Positions 1-6,060 of a DNA stretch of 6,861 nucleotides are shown piece by piece. A model generated the notes under the pieces. It had not been told where the DNA came from and did not search any database. It worked only from the letters and a program-made list of their open reading frames with translations. This DNA comes from Burkholderiales bacterium RIFCSPHIGHO2_12_FULL_61_11 (GTDB taxonomy: Bacteria; Pseudomonadota; Gammaproteobacteria; Burkholderiales; Burkholderiaceae_C). Both the position numbers and the translations under genes were made by a program. The stretch is taken from contig MERZ01000129.1 of the NCBI GenBank assembly GCA_001770785.1, positions 7,191 through 14,051 on the forward strand, written 5' to 3'. Position 1 is the stretch's first letter; every line of letters starts with the position of its first letter.

Positions 1-421
1 CGATCGATTTGGCGAATTCCGAGTCTGCCGGAATCGAGTTGCGCAAACGCTCCCAATGCTTGATGGCAAGCGCAAAATCCTGCTTGTCAAAAGCGACGGT
101 CCCAGCTAATGCCAGCGCTTTCGCGTTGTCTGGATCAGCGCGCAGCGCACGCGCTACGACCTGTTCGGGCTCACCCGACAAGCGTCCGTCGTTGGCCATC
201 GCCAGCGCATCGGCATAATCAGCCAGCAGTTGTGCGTCATTGGGAAACAACGCCACCGAGTTGGCGTAAGTCAAGATCGCAGCATCGAGTCGACCCAGCA
301 CCGCTTGTGCGCGCGCAAGCATGATCCAGCCTTTGGCATCCTGCGGATTTTTTTCCAGTCGTGCAACCAGTTGCACGATCATGGCATCCATCTGCTGCTG
401 TCCCCCCACGCCGTCGTGTGC
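1..421 (-). pseudogene. ccmI: CcmI (CycH) C-terminal TPR fragment, cytochrome c maturation, truncated at its front and by the window edge
   Basis: Read on the minus strand from about 421 down to 1, one frame stays open and encodes ...GGQQQMDAMIVQLVARLEKN..., then a clear TPR unit (GWIMLARAQAVLGRLDAAI, ending in LFPND), LLADYADALAMA, a second repeat (RALRADPDNAKALALAGTVA) and AIKHWERL. This is the pattern of the periplasmic TPR domain of CcmI/CycH, which holds apocytochrome c for the haem lyase CcmF/CcmH. The two N-terminal membrane helices of intact CcmI are missing; in their place, in another frame, is the start of ccmF. An ATG at 391 or 382 could start translation. The ATG at 382-380 forms an ATGA overlap with the stop of the ccmF fragment, and a G-rich stretch (401-406) could act as its ribosome site. 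A soluble TPR fragment without signal or anchor would stay in the cytoplasm, so I treat it as a remnant. The family call is fairly sure; the exact left border of homology is not. Confidence 0.72.
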
Positions 422-537
422 GCCACGCGCATCCACACCGGGTTGCCGCTCGCGGCACCCAGCAGGGGAAAAAAACCCTGCGCCAATGCCAGTGACAGCG
501 CGAGAATGATGGCGAAATGCCCGATTTCAGGGATCAT
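379..537 (-). pseudogene. ccmF: CcmF haem-lyase N-terminal fragment (52 codons)
   Basis: The frame opens with MIPEIGHFAIILALSLALAQ and continues GFFPLLGAASGNPVWMRVAH, which is the characteristic start and first membrane helix of CcmF, the cytochrome c haem lyase subunit of the inner membrane. Intact CcmF has roughly 650 residues and many membrane helices. Here the frame stops after 52 residues, and the last few (DSSRWMP) are already out-of-frame ccmI sequence. The start is ATG 537-535, overlapping the TGA of the upstream 91-residue gene (ATGA, 534-537). That is normal operon layout and indicates that an intact ccmF once followed that gene. The fragment lacks the WWD haem-binding motif and every conserved His, so it cannot be a haem lyase. 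Recognition rests on the N-terminal pattern from memory of the family. Confidence 0.72.
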
Positions 538-809
538 GACTGCGCTGCTTCCTGGTGCTGATGTTTCGCACTGGTGGCGGTTTTTATGGTTGTCGAACCC
601 CCGGCCTCAGCGAGTTTTTTGTCCGCACCCTTGGTACCGCCGCAACAACCCCCGGTGCTACCGCCCTTAAGTTGCGACCCTTCAGCCTCAGGGCCGCTGT
701 GCTCTGCGTCATGCCCGCCGCCGCCACAGCAGCCGCCGCCCCGGCGCATCATGAAGAACATGGCCCCAGCGAATACCAGCCAAATCCAGTTTTGCGACAA
801 CCATTCCAT
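534..809 (-). CDS. Small membrane-anchored Cys/Gly/His-rich protein, function unknown
   Basis: This 91-residue protein starts MEWLSQNWIW and has one predicted membrane helix at about residues 8-21, then a basic RR pair (22-23) and a glycine run with a Cys pair at 27-28 followed by GGGGHD. A second Cys pair lies at 55-56 (GGCCGG), and HQH occurs near the end (83-85). The start is well supported: AAGGA (816-820) lies six bases ahead of the ATG. Its stop overlaps the ccmF start by ATGA. Short one-helix proteins of the form 'MEWL-x-QNWIW...RR-GGxxCG' occur in metal-resistance islands, and I recall this one as resembling the DUF2933-type group, though I cannot confirm it. Paired Cys and His suggest soft-metal binding (Cu, Ag, Hg) near the membrane; this is inference. 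The low-complexity middle could also be just a linker. An inverted repeat about 110 bases upstream may control it. Confidence 0.75.
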   Translation of the reverse strand: MEWLSQNWIWLVFAGAMFFMMRRGGGCCGGGGHDAEHSGPEAEGSQLKGGSTGGCCGGTKGADKKLAEAGGSTTIKTATSAKHQHQEAAQS

Positions 810-883
810 GATTTTTCCTTAGTTAAAAGAAACATAACTTTCCGCAGGCAATCTCGGCGTTCAGTGAGGCGTCCGATGCAGAC

Positions 884-889
884 ATGATG
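884..889 (-). promoter_or_regulatory. Possible -10 element for the 91-residue protein gene
   Basis: On the minus strand this reads CATCAT, four of six matches to TATAAT. A start of transcription about seven bases on (near 877) would place the centre of the inverted repeat at 922-939 about 53 bases upstream, the spacing known for E. coli CusR at cusC. No good -35 is visible, as expected for an activated promoter. This is inference from spacing only. Confidence 0.25.
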
Positions 890-921
890 CCCGTGCCTCT
901 CCGACAGCAGCCTGACCCGGT

Positions 922-939
922 GATTACGTTTTTGTAATC
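922..939. promoter_or_regulatory. Inverted repeat GATTAC-N6-GTAATC, possible operator of a metal response regulator
   Basis: The bases GATTAC (922-927) and GTAATC (934-939) are exact reverse complements separated by GTTTTT. Hexamers of this type with a six-base gap resemble sites of OmpR-family metal regulators (CopR/CzcR type), where each half is bound by one winged-helix subunit. The site lies in an otherwise gene-free stretch upstream of the minus-strand 91-residue gene. It differs from the ATGACA/TGTCAT palindrome in front of copR, so it may belong to another regulator or be a variant CopR site. The repeat is seen directly; the function is inferred. Confidence 0.42.
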
Positions 940-1688
940 TTTCAGCCGGTACAAGTTGATTGATGCTCAGTGAAAACTGTGTCAATGGTTCGCGAGTGGT
1001 GACGCTGAAAATCATGCTCGTCGAGGCTGGGAAAAAAGTGGCTTATCTGAAGCGGGCCTCGGACAAACCAACCTCGTGGAGGATGTTGGCAGCTTGATGG
1101 AACGTCAATTCATCAAGCAAATATGAAAAAACTCGGTGGAACAATCCATTCATCGTCCGCCTTGCGCCAGTGATCGGCTCTGTTCGCGCCGTATCGGGTG
1201 GAGAGGAAGCCGCCGCGCGTAACGCTGGCGTGGTCAGCGTCAAAACCACCGTAGCAAGCGTTCAAGCCGATACGCTGGCGACAAGGCTCATCAGTTTCGC
1301 GCTGGCCCACACATCTATTGACCCCCATTGCGGCGACAAATGCCGGCCTGGCACTTCGTGGAGCGCGCGTCGTATCAGATTGGCGGTGCTCAAGAAGCAT
1401 GCATTCTCGGATCGTTGCAGGGGCAGTCCAAGTCCCAGCGGAACCCTCCACGAACTCGTTGAGCGATGCCCGGCGACAGGCAAGCTCATCCGCGCCCCAT
1501 CATCGCAGCATTGAGGGATAGCGACGCCAACCATTCTGTTTCGAGCACCTGATTGTCTGGGGGGATGGGCAGCTACCGGCCTTGGAGCCGTCCTCAGTCA
1601 ATGTCGATTCAAGCGTCTTCCGGTCTTGTGTGAATACGCGCCTGGCGAAACACTGACAAAGCAGATCGGAGCCAAGCGAACAGCCCAA
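940..1688. other. Gene-poor stretch of about 750 bases, no recognisable gene
   Basis: Between the inverted repeat and the end of copS I find no reading frame whose translation I recognise. The open frames here (for example 1170-1514 on the plus strand, 1262-1534 and 1043-1249 on the minus strand) are composition-driven, lack convincing ribosome sites and have no known motif. The two minus-strand frames just named share a reading frame separated by a single stop near 1250-1252, so a decayed gene of about 160 codons is possible but unproven. No tRNA, rRNA, CRISPR or clear insertion-sequence ends were seen. One perfect stem-loop (1092-1118) is listed separately. Confidence 0.5.
1092..1118. repeat. 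Perfect 8-bp stem-loop in spacer DNA
   Basis: GCTTGATG (1092-1099) is the exact reverse complement of CATCAAGC (1111-1118), with an 11-base loop. Neither strand has a T-run right after the stem, so it is not a standard intrinsic terminator. It could be a remnant of a mobile-element end or simply chance. Confidence 0.4.
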
Positions 1689-3032
1689 TCAGGAAATTTC
1701 TATTTGAGACGCCAGGACAAGACCGACTGAAGTTTGACCATCGACCGATTGAGCGAAAGGCCGTCCGCCGTGCATCCGGGCAATTGTCGCAACTATCGCC
1801 AGTCCAAGCCCATGATGGCTCTCGGCTTGGGTGCGTGACGGGTCGACACGGTAGAACCGATCAAACAAGCGTGGCAAATGCTCCGCCGCAATAGGCTGTC
1901 CGCGATTGATTACCGCGAGCTTTACAAAACCTGCGCCACGTGGCGTCAGTTCAATGCGAACTGTGCTGCCACGTTCTGCATAATGAGTGGCGTTACCCAG
2001 AAGGTTGGAGATTGCCCGCTTGATGAGCGGTACGTCGAATTCGCCTGCGAAGTCCCCTGCGATCTCGACTTGCAATTCCGCGTCTGACAATGCAGCCTCA
2101 TGGTAGTCAGCCACGTCGAATGCGACTGCCGCCAAGCTGGGAACATGCGTGCGTCGCGCGCGTGCCCCGCGCTCGGATTGCGAGAGGAACAGCATGTCCT
2201 TGATGATGTCTGACATACGGTGCAGATCCTCCAGATTAGAACCCAGCATGTCGCGCAACGCTTCGGGATCGCGTTCTTTACGCAGCGCCAGCTCCGTGCT
2301 GGTGATGATGGTGGACAGCGGCGTATTCAACTCGTGCGCGACATCGGAATTGAAGCCCTCCATCTGTTCATAGGCACGTCCTAGGCGCTCGAGCAGTGCA
2401 TTAAACTGCTCGACCAGCGGTTGAAGCTCTCGCGGCTGAGCCGAGCCATCCAGCCGTCTGCCGAGTGTGTCGGCGGCCAAGTCCCTGGTTTGGTCGACCA
2501 GATGCTGCACCGGCGCATGCCCCAAGCGGACAAGCAGGAAGCCGCCCGCAGACACGACCAATGAGCCAAGCAGTGCGACCGCCACCAGCGTCACTGCCAG
2601 TCGCCTTAGTAGATCATCATCAGCGCGCGTGTCCATCGACAGCTGTGCGGTCAGATCGCCAAAGACGCCAGCTGTTGATGCTAGTGAGAATTTCGCCACG
2701 TGCACCCGCTTCACCTCAGCCCGACTCTGCGCACTGCGGTAGACCAGGGTGCCATCTTGCTCGTACAGCTCAAGTACCAGATCGGTATGGCCCGCAAAAA
2801 AATCGTCGAGCTTGTGCTTGAGGTTGGGTAGATCCCCTTCAAGACGGGCTTCATCCAGCAAATGGGTGACGATGGATTGCTTTTGCGCCAGCGCGTCAGC
2901 CTGTCTTGTATCCAGATTGAATGCAATTGCGATGTACACCGCTGTTGACACAAGTGTCAGACCAAGAAAGGTCTGAATCGCGAACCACGTTGAGAGCCGT
3001 CGATCCAGTGACCACTTTCCATTCTGCTTCAC
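1689..3032 (-). CDS. copS: CopS/CusS-type heavy-metal sensor histidine kinase
   Basis: This 447-residue inner-membrane kinase senses periplasmic copper (or silver) and phosphorylates CopR. Residues 14-38 form the first membrane helix, about 39-143 the periplasmic sensor, 145-168 the second helix, and about 170-222 the HAMP linker. The H-box is [11 protein letters not shown] with phospho-accepting His233. The N-box is [10 protein letters not shown] (343-352). The ATP-lid region has VINRGQPI (374-381), [15 protein letters not shown] (386-400) and HHGLGLAIV (406-414). The wording of these motifs is that of the heavy-metal sensor kinase family (CusS/CopS/IrlS). Length is normal and the gene looks intact. 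The start is GTG at 3032, overlapping the copR stop (GTGA, 3029-3032), with a strong GGAGGA site (3042-3047) nine bases ahead, so it is translationally coupled to copR. The exact metal cannot be read from the sequence; copper is inferred from the neighbours. Confidence 0.93.
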   Translation of the reverse strand: MKQNGKWSLDRRLSTWFAIQTFLGLTLVSTAVYIAIAFNLDTRQADALAQKQSIVTHLLDEARLEGDLPNLKHKLDDFFAGHTDLVLELYEQDGTLVYRSAQSRAEVKRVHVAKFSLASTAGVFGDLTAQLSMDTRADDDLLRRLAVTLVAVALLGSLVVSAGGFLLVRLGHAPVQHLVDQTRDLAADTLGRRLDGSAQPRELQPLVEQFNALLERLGRAYEQMEGFNSDVAHELNTPLSTIITSTELALRKERDPEALRDMLGSNLEDLHRMSDIIKDMLFLSQSERGARARRTHVPSLAAVAFDVADYHEAALSDAELQVEIAGDFAGEFDVPLIKRAISNLLGNATHYAERGSTVRIELTPRGAGFVKLAVINRGQPIAAEHLPRLFDRFYRVDPSRTQAESHHGLGLAIVATIARMHGGRPFAQSVDGQTSVGLVLASQIEIS

Positions 3033-3715
3033 GATGGCCGGTCCTCCAGCACGTAGCCCATACCGCGCATCGTTTGCAACAGCGGTCGGTCGAAGGGAAG
3101 GTCGAGTTTGCTGCGCAATCTACGGATCGCGACATCGACCACGTTCGTTTCGCTGTCGAAGTTCATGTTCCATACCTGCTCCGCAATCTCGGTGCGTGAC
3201 AGCACTTCACCCTGGCGCCGCAGCAGCAGGGTGAGCAAATTAAACTCTTTGGCGGTGAGGTCCAGCCGCTGGCCAGCGCGAGATGCCCTGCGACGCAGAA
3301 GATCGACTTCCAAATCAGCCAATTTGAGCATGGTTGCCTCCGCTAAAGTCTGCCCGGGGGTGACGCGTCGCATGAGCACCTGAATGCGCGCAACAAGCTC
3401 CGAGAACGCGAAGGGTTTGACCAGGTAATCATCGGCTCCACTTTGAAGGCCACTGACACGATCCTCGACACGACTAAGGGCAGTCAGCATTAGCACAGGC
3501 GTCTGCTTGCTCTGCTTCAGCGCGGCCATCACCCCCAAGCCATCGATACCCGGCAGCATTCTGTCAAGGACGATAACGTCGTATTGGCCCTCGACCGCCA
3601 GATGCAGGCCATCGATTCCATTGTTGGCTACATCCACGACAAAGCCTTCCTCTGTCAAACCCTTGCGCAGGTATTCGGCCAGCTTGAACTCATCTTCAAT
3701 CACCAGAATTTTCAT
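3029..3715 (-). CDS. copR: CopR/CusR-type response regulator, OmpR family
   Basis: This 228-residue DNA-binding response regulator is the partner of CopS. The receiver domain (about 1-115) starts MKILVIEDE with the acidic pair E7/D8, the phospho-acceptor Asp51 in [11 protein letters not shown], Thr78 in LMLTAL and Lys100-Pro101 in YLVKPFAF. The C-terminal winged helix (about 125-225) shows [20 protein letters not shown], the recognition-helix pattern [15 protein letters not shown], and the wing [11 protein letters not shown] chose ATG 3715 because it matches the family start MKILVIEDE; a TTG at 3733 would only add HENTA-type residues and lies close to the promoter. There is no Shine-Dalgarno sequence ahead of ATG 3715, so the messenger leader may be very short. 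A perfect palindrome centred 42 bases upstream of the ATG suggests autoregulation. The gene is followed by copS with a 4-base overlap. Confidence 0.94.
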   Translation of the reverse strand: MKILVIEDEFKLAEYLRKGLTEEGFVVDVANNGIDGLHLAVEGQYDVIVLDRMLPGIDGLGVMAALKQSKQTPVLMLTALSRVEDRVSGLQSGADDYLVKPFAFSELVARIQVLMRRVTPGQTLAEATMLKLADLEVDLLRRRASRAGQRLDLTAKEFNLLTLLLRRQGEVLSRTEIAEQVWNMNFDSETNVVDVAIRRLRSKLDLPFDRPLLQTMRGMGYVLEDRPS

Positions 3716-3732
3716 GGCTGTATTTTCGTGCA

Positions 3733-3738
3733 AAGTAT
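3733..3738 (-). promoter_or_regulatory. Possible -10 element for copRS
   Basis: The minus strand reads CATACT, four of six matches to TATAAT. It would start transcription around 3726 and leave a leader of only about ten bases before the copR ATG. The -35 position would then fall inside the CopR palindrome, compatible with control by CopR itself. The element is weak and the assignment is inferred. Confidence 0.3.
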
Positions 3739-3744
3739 GGCTTG

Positions 3745-3770
3745 GCCAGATGACATATTTGTCATCTGGC
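3745..3770. promoter_or_regulatory. CopR/CusR box: perfect 11-bp palindrome between copRS and the rightward copper genes
   Basis: The arms at 3745-3755 (GCCAGATGACA) and 3760-3770 (TGTCATCTGGC) are exact reverse complements around the spacer TATT. The core ATGACA-N4-TGTCAT agrees with the E. coli CusR box, whose core is ATGACAA-N2-TTGTCAT. It is placed between the divergently read copRS and the exported-protein/TolC/oxidase genes, the expected place for the operator that both autoregulates copRS and turns on the resistance operon. On the plus strand, TAAAGT (3799-3804) could be a -10 that would put the palindrome centre about 53 bases before the start of transcription, as in E. coli cusC. The palindrome is seen; its regulator is inferred from sequence likeness and position. 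Confidence 0.75.
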
Positions 3771-3798
3771 TGTTGGTGTTCTGTCGGTGGCGGCTATT

Positions 3799-3804
3799 TA
3801 AAGT
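3799..3804 (+). promoter_or_regulatory. Possible -10 element of the rightward copper operon
   Basis: TAAAGT matches four of six bases of TATAAT. With transcription starting near 3811 the CopR palindrome would be centred near -53. No clear -35 hexamer stands at the usual distance, consistent with an activator-dependent promoter. Supported only by spacing. Confidence 0.3.
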
Positions 3805-3808
3805 TCTT

Positions 3809-3843
3809 CCCATGCCCTTAGGCAAAGTTTTAGGGGCAATGGG
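3809..3843 (+). other. Imperfect hairpin in the leader ahead of the rightward operon
   Basis: CCCATGCCCTTA (3809-3820) can pair with TAGGGGCAATGGG (3831-3843), with one mismatch, one bulged A and a ten-base loop. There is no T-run behind it, so it is not a simple terminator. If the promoter guess is right, this stem would sit at the very 5' end of the messenger and could affect its stability. Confidence 0.3.
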
Positions 3844-3983
3844 GCACTGGGCGAAATATCTGAGTGCGGAATGAGACTGTCTGATCGTGGCATTTCAGCC
3901 AAGTAGTAAGTCTGCGATTACCTCATGATCTATGGTTTATGGTCTTTGAGCTCGATCCGAAACGTAATTATGCTAAACAACAA

Positions 3984-4172
3984 ATGACAAAATTCGTGTG
4001 GCGATTTCTGCTGACTTGCATACTGCTGCTCGCGCTACCCTCTCAAGGGTTTGCGGCGACGAGCGTGTCAGTTTGCGGTGGCGTTGCGCTTTCCGCGCGC
4101 GCCACCTGCTGGTTGCCTTACCACCACCCACTAAGTCCCCATAGCGATGTTCGCTTGGGTCATTCATCGTGA
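3984..4172 (+). CDS. Small exported protein, possibly the truncated front of a copper-binding periplasmic protein
   Basis: From ATG 3984 the frame gives 62 residues: a textbook signal peptide (MTKFVWRF, hydrophobic LLTCILLLAL, then PSQGFAA with likely cleavage near residue 24-25), followed by SVSVCGG, a second Cys (42), and HH (47-48). The start 'MxxFxWRFLL...LALPxQGFAA...C' recalls small His-rich exported proteins ahead of Cus-type efflux genes in Burkholderiales, which continue with many His residues. Here only a short tail with four His follows, so the gene may have lost its His-rich part by deletion or frameshift. An in-frame ATG at 3939 is less likely because it would bury the signal peptide behind 15 charged residues. 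No Shine-Dalgarno sequence is visible. The stop overlaps a GTG at 4169, and the next gene starts 14 bases later. The coding call is moderate; the function is unknown. Confidence 0.5.
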   Translation: MTKFVWRFLLTCILLLALPSQGFAATSVSVCGGVALSARATCWLPYHHPLSPHSDVRLGHSS

Positions 4173-4186
4173 TATGCGAGGTTTTC

Positions 4187-4552
4187 ATGCTTTCTTTTTC
4201 CCTTCGCTGGGCAGTATTGTCTGCAGCAGCACCTGCAATGCTGTACCTGACCGCTGTGACTGCACAGGCGCAGTCGAATTCTGAAGAGTCCACAGGCAAT
4301 GCAGCGCCTACGCTGCAGTACCGGTCAGCTCTTTCGAACTATCGCGGCTTTAATGACCAAGCCGTCACCCCATGGACTGAAGTCAACGACACGGTCGGCA
4401 AGATCGGCGGTTGGCGGGTTTATGCCAAAGAGGCGAGGAAACCTGATCCAGCAGCGACCGATACGGCGCTACCAGGCACCGACAAGAACATGATGAGCGA
4501 GCCCGTCAAGGGCATGTCGGGCTCATCGATGAACCACGGAGCCAAGCCATGA
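4187..4552 (+). CDS. Exported conserved protein next to TolC-type efflux gene, function unknown
   Basis: This 121-residue protein has a signal peptide (residues 1 to about 29: MLSFSLRW, a hydrophobic stretch, cleavage near AQAQ), a linker, then a compact core at about 44-83 with YRSALSNYRGFND, TPWTEVNDTVGKIGGW and VYAKEA. The tail is Met/His-containing (MM at 102-103, M110, M115, H117). I recall proteins with this 'YRSA..Y......V.PW.E.NDTVG.IGGW..YA.EA' core directly upstream of CusC/TolC genes in metal-resistance islands of betaproteobacteria, but know of no assigned function. ATG 4187 is preferred over GTG 4169 because GCGAGG (4176-4181) lies five bases ahead of it and the signal peptide then begins properly. 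The stop is shared with the TolC start (ATGA, 4549-4552), which points to production in step with the channel. A periplasmic partner of the efflux complex or a metal chaperone are possible roles (inference). Confidence 0.82.
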   Translation: MLSFSLRWAVLSAAAPAMLYLTAVTAQAQSNSEESTGNAAPTLQYRSALSNYRGFNDQAVTPWTEVNDTVGKIGGWRVYAKEARKPDPAATDTALPGTDKNMMSEPVKGMSGSSMNHGAKP

Positions 4553-5985
4553 CGCGCTTCAAACCCATACCGCGTATCAAGCTGGTCGTCACGGGGATCT
4601 CGCTGGCAGTCCTGTCGGGATGCGCAAGTGTCAATTTTGATCAGTCCATTGCCAAAACCAACCAGGATGCAGCCGATTTCACGGCTGGCCGGCTGACGCT
4701 GGCACAAACCAATACGCAGAAGGAAACGTCAGAACGTAGCGCTGCGGAGTTGCTCAAGCGGCCGCTCGGCCAGAGTGATGCGGTGCAACTTGCCTTGATC
4801 AACAGTCCTGCATTGCAGGCCATGCTGGCAGAGAACTGGGCAACTTCGGCGAACGCAGCGCAATCAGGGCGGATAGCCAATCCTCTTTTTACCTTCGAGC
4901 GTCTGCGTATCGGCGATGAGCTCGAATTAGGGCGCCTGCTCTCCTTTGGATTGCTTGACCTGCTGACCTTGCCTCAGCGCAACGCTATAGCGCAGCGGCG
5001 CATCGCGCAAGGGCAGTTACGCCTGACCTCGGATGTCATCGACCAGGTGACCCAGGTGCGACAGGCCTGGGTCAAGGCGGTTGCTGCACAACAAAGCCTG
5101 AGCTATGCCAGGCAGGTATTTGACAGCGCAGAAGCCAGTGCCGAATTGGCGCGTCGTATGCAGGCCGCTGGTAACTTCAGCAGGCTGGCCCGTGCCCGCC
5201 AGCAAGTGTTCTACAGCGATGCCGCAACGCAACTGGCGAGCGCACAGCACACGGCAACATCGTCCCGCGAGGAACTGGTTCGCCGGCTCGGTCTGACCGA
5301 CGCGCAGGCAGATCAGCTCAAACTGTCCGAGCGATTGCCCGATCTGCCCAAGGCTCCTCGCGACCCTGCCGATGTCAGCAAGCAAGCCAGCGCCTCCCGG
5401 CTGGATATCCGTATGGCCCAATCAGCATTTGAAGCGGCCGCCAAGGCACAGGGCTTGAATGTCCTGACCACCTTCACGGACATTGAGGTGGGGGTTATCC
5501 ACAATACGACATTCAACAACACGGAAGGCACCAAATCGACGGGCCGCGGCTTTGAGATCAGCTTGCGTCTGCCAATTTTCGATTGGGGTGGTACCCAGCG
5601 CGACGCGATGAACGCGCAAACCCTGGCGGCAGCCAATCGCCTGGAAGCGGCGGTGCGCGCTGCGGGCTCCAACTTGCGCGAGGGGTATTCCGCCTACCGA
5701 ACCGCCCATGACATTGCCCGCCACTACCGCGATGAAGTGATACCGCTACGCAAGACCATCTCGGAAGAAAACGTTCTTCGCTACAACGGCATGCTGATTG
5801 GCGTCTTCGAGTTTCTGGCCGAGTCGCGAGCTGAGGTCGGCAGTGTGATGGCTGCCATCGCTGCTGAACAGCAGTTCTGGCTGGCAGACGCGGCACTGCA
5901 GGCCTCGGTGATGGGCAAGCCGGTCATGGCATCCGCTGCCGCTCCGATGAGCGGAAGTAGTGGAGGCGGCGATGCAGCTCACTAA
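4549..5985 (+). CDS. TolC/CusC-type outer-membrane efflux lipoprotein
   Basis: This 478-residue protein of the outer-membrane factor family forms the exit channel of tripartite RND metal pumps. It begins with a lipoprotein signal (MTRFKPIPRIKLVVTGISLA) and lipobox VLSGC, so Cys25 would be acylated and anchor it in the outer membrane. The rest shows the TolC duplication: SDAVQLALINSPALQAMLAE (77-96) opens the first repeat, and long Ala/Gln/Arg-rich helices follow. The second half has FEISLRLPIFDWGGTQRDAM, the usual strand-turn of the barrel, and LREGYSAYRTA. Length is normal and no break is seen. GGAG (4538-4541) lies seven bases ahead of the ATG, and the start overlaps the previous gene's stop by ATGA. 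Copper is inferred from CopRS and the oxidase next to it; no CusB or CusA gene lies inside the window. Confidence 0.92.
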   Translation: MTRFKPIPRIKLVVTGISLAVLSGCASVNFDQSIAKTNQDAADFTAGRLTLAQTNTQKETSERSAAELLKRPLGQSDAVQLALINSPALQAMLAENWATSANAAQSGRIANPLFTFERLRIGDELELGRLLSFGLLDLLTLPQRNAIAQRRIAQGQLRLTSDVIDQVTQVRQAWVKAVAAQQSLSYARQVFDSAEASAELARRMQAAGNFSRLARARQQVFYSDAATQLASAQHTATSSREELVRRLGLTDAQADQLKLSERLPDLPKAPRDPADVSKQASASRLDIRMAQSAFEAAAKAQGLNVLTTFTDIEVGVIHNTTFNNTEGTKSTGRGFEISLRLPIFDWGGTQRDAMNAQTLAAANRLEAAVRAAGSNLREGYSAYRTAHDIARHYRDEVIPLRKTISEENVLRYNGMLIGVFEFLAESRAEVGSVMAAIAAEQQFWLADAALQASVMGKPVMASAAAPMSGSSGGGDAAH

Positions 5986-6060
5986 TTGGCATATCCCATG
6001 CCGAAGCGCTTATGCCTTTGCACCCAATTTATTTGAAAACCTTGCTAAAAGGAACGCGGT
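5986..6060 (+). promoter_or_regulatory. Intergenic gap with ribosome site for the multicopper oxidase
   Basis: This 75-base gap separates the TolC-type gene from the oxidase. AAGGA (6049-6053) is seven bases from ATG 6061 and settles that start. A short inverted repeat GGCAT-N5-ATGCC (5988-6002) occurs right after the TolC stop but has no T-run. No clear promoter is seen, so the oxidase is probably in the same operon. Confidence 0.5.

Noticed and set aside
237..458. Minus-strand frame of 73 codons within the ccm remnant
   Set aside because: It lies in a different frame from both recognisable pieces (CcmF and CcmI) and its translation is Arg/Cys-rich noise.
555..887. Long plus-strand reading frame opposite the 91-residue gene
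   Set aside because: It is the shadow of the GC-rich Cys/Gly codons on the other strand; it has no ribosome site and no known motif.
749..1015. Minus-strand frame of 88 codons overlapping the start of the 91-residue gene
   Set aside because: It overlaps a gene with a good ribosome site, covers the palindrome at 922-939 and shows no family features.
1092..1118. Stem-loop as a transcription terminator of copRS
   Set aside because: It is about 570 bases beyond the copS stop and has no T-run after the stem on either strand.
1170..1514. Plus-strand frame of 114 codons in the spacer
   Set aside because: There is no ribosome site or recognisable domain, and overlapping frames on both strands are equally open; treated as chance or decay.
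3715..3733. TTG at 3733 as the start of copR
   Set aside because: It adds six residues ahead of the conserved MKILVIEDE start, and the proposed -10 at 3733-3738 overlaps it.
3916..3921. GATTAC hexamer as another copy of the 922-939 operator
   Set aside because: No GTAATC partner six bases away; a single hexamer is expected by chance.
3972..3987. Five-codon leader peptide (MLNNK) ending in an ATGA overlap with the 62-residue gene
   Set aside because: No ribosome site and far too short to tell from chance.
3984..3999. ATGACA half-site at the start of the 62-residue gene as a second CopR box
   Set aside because: The matching half TGTCAT is absent at the right distance.
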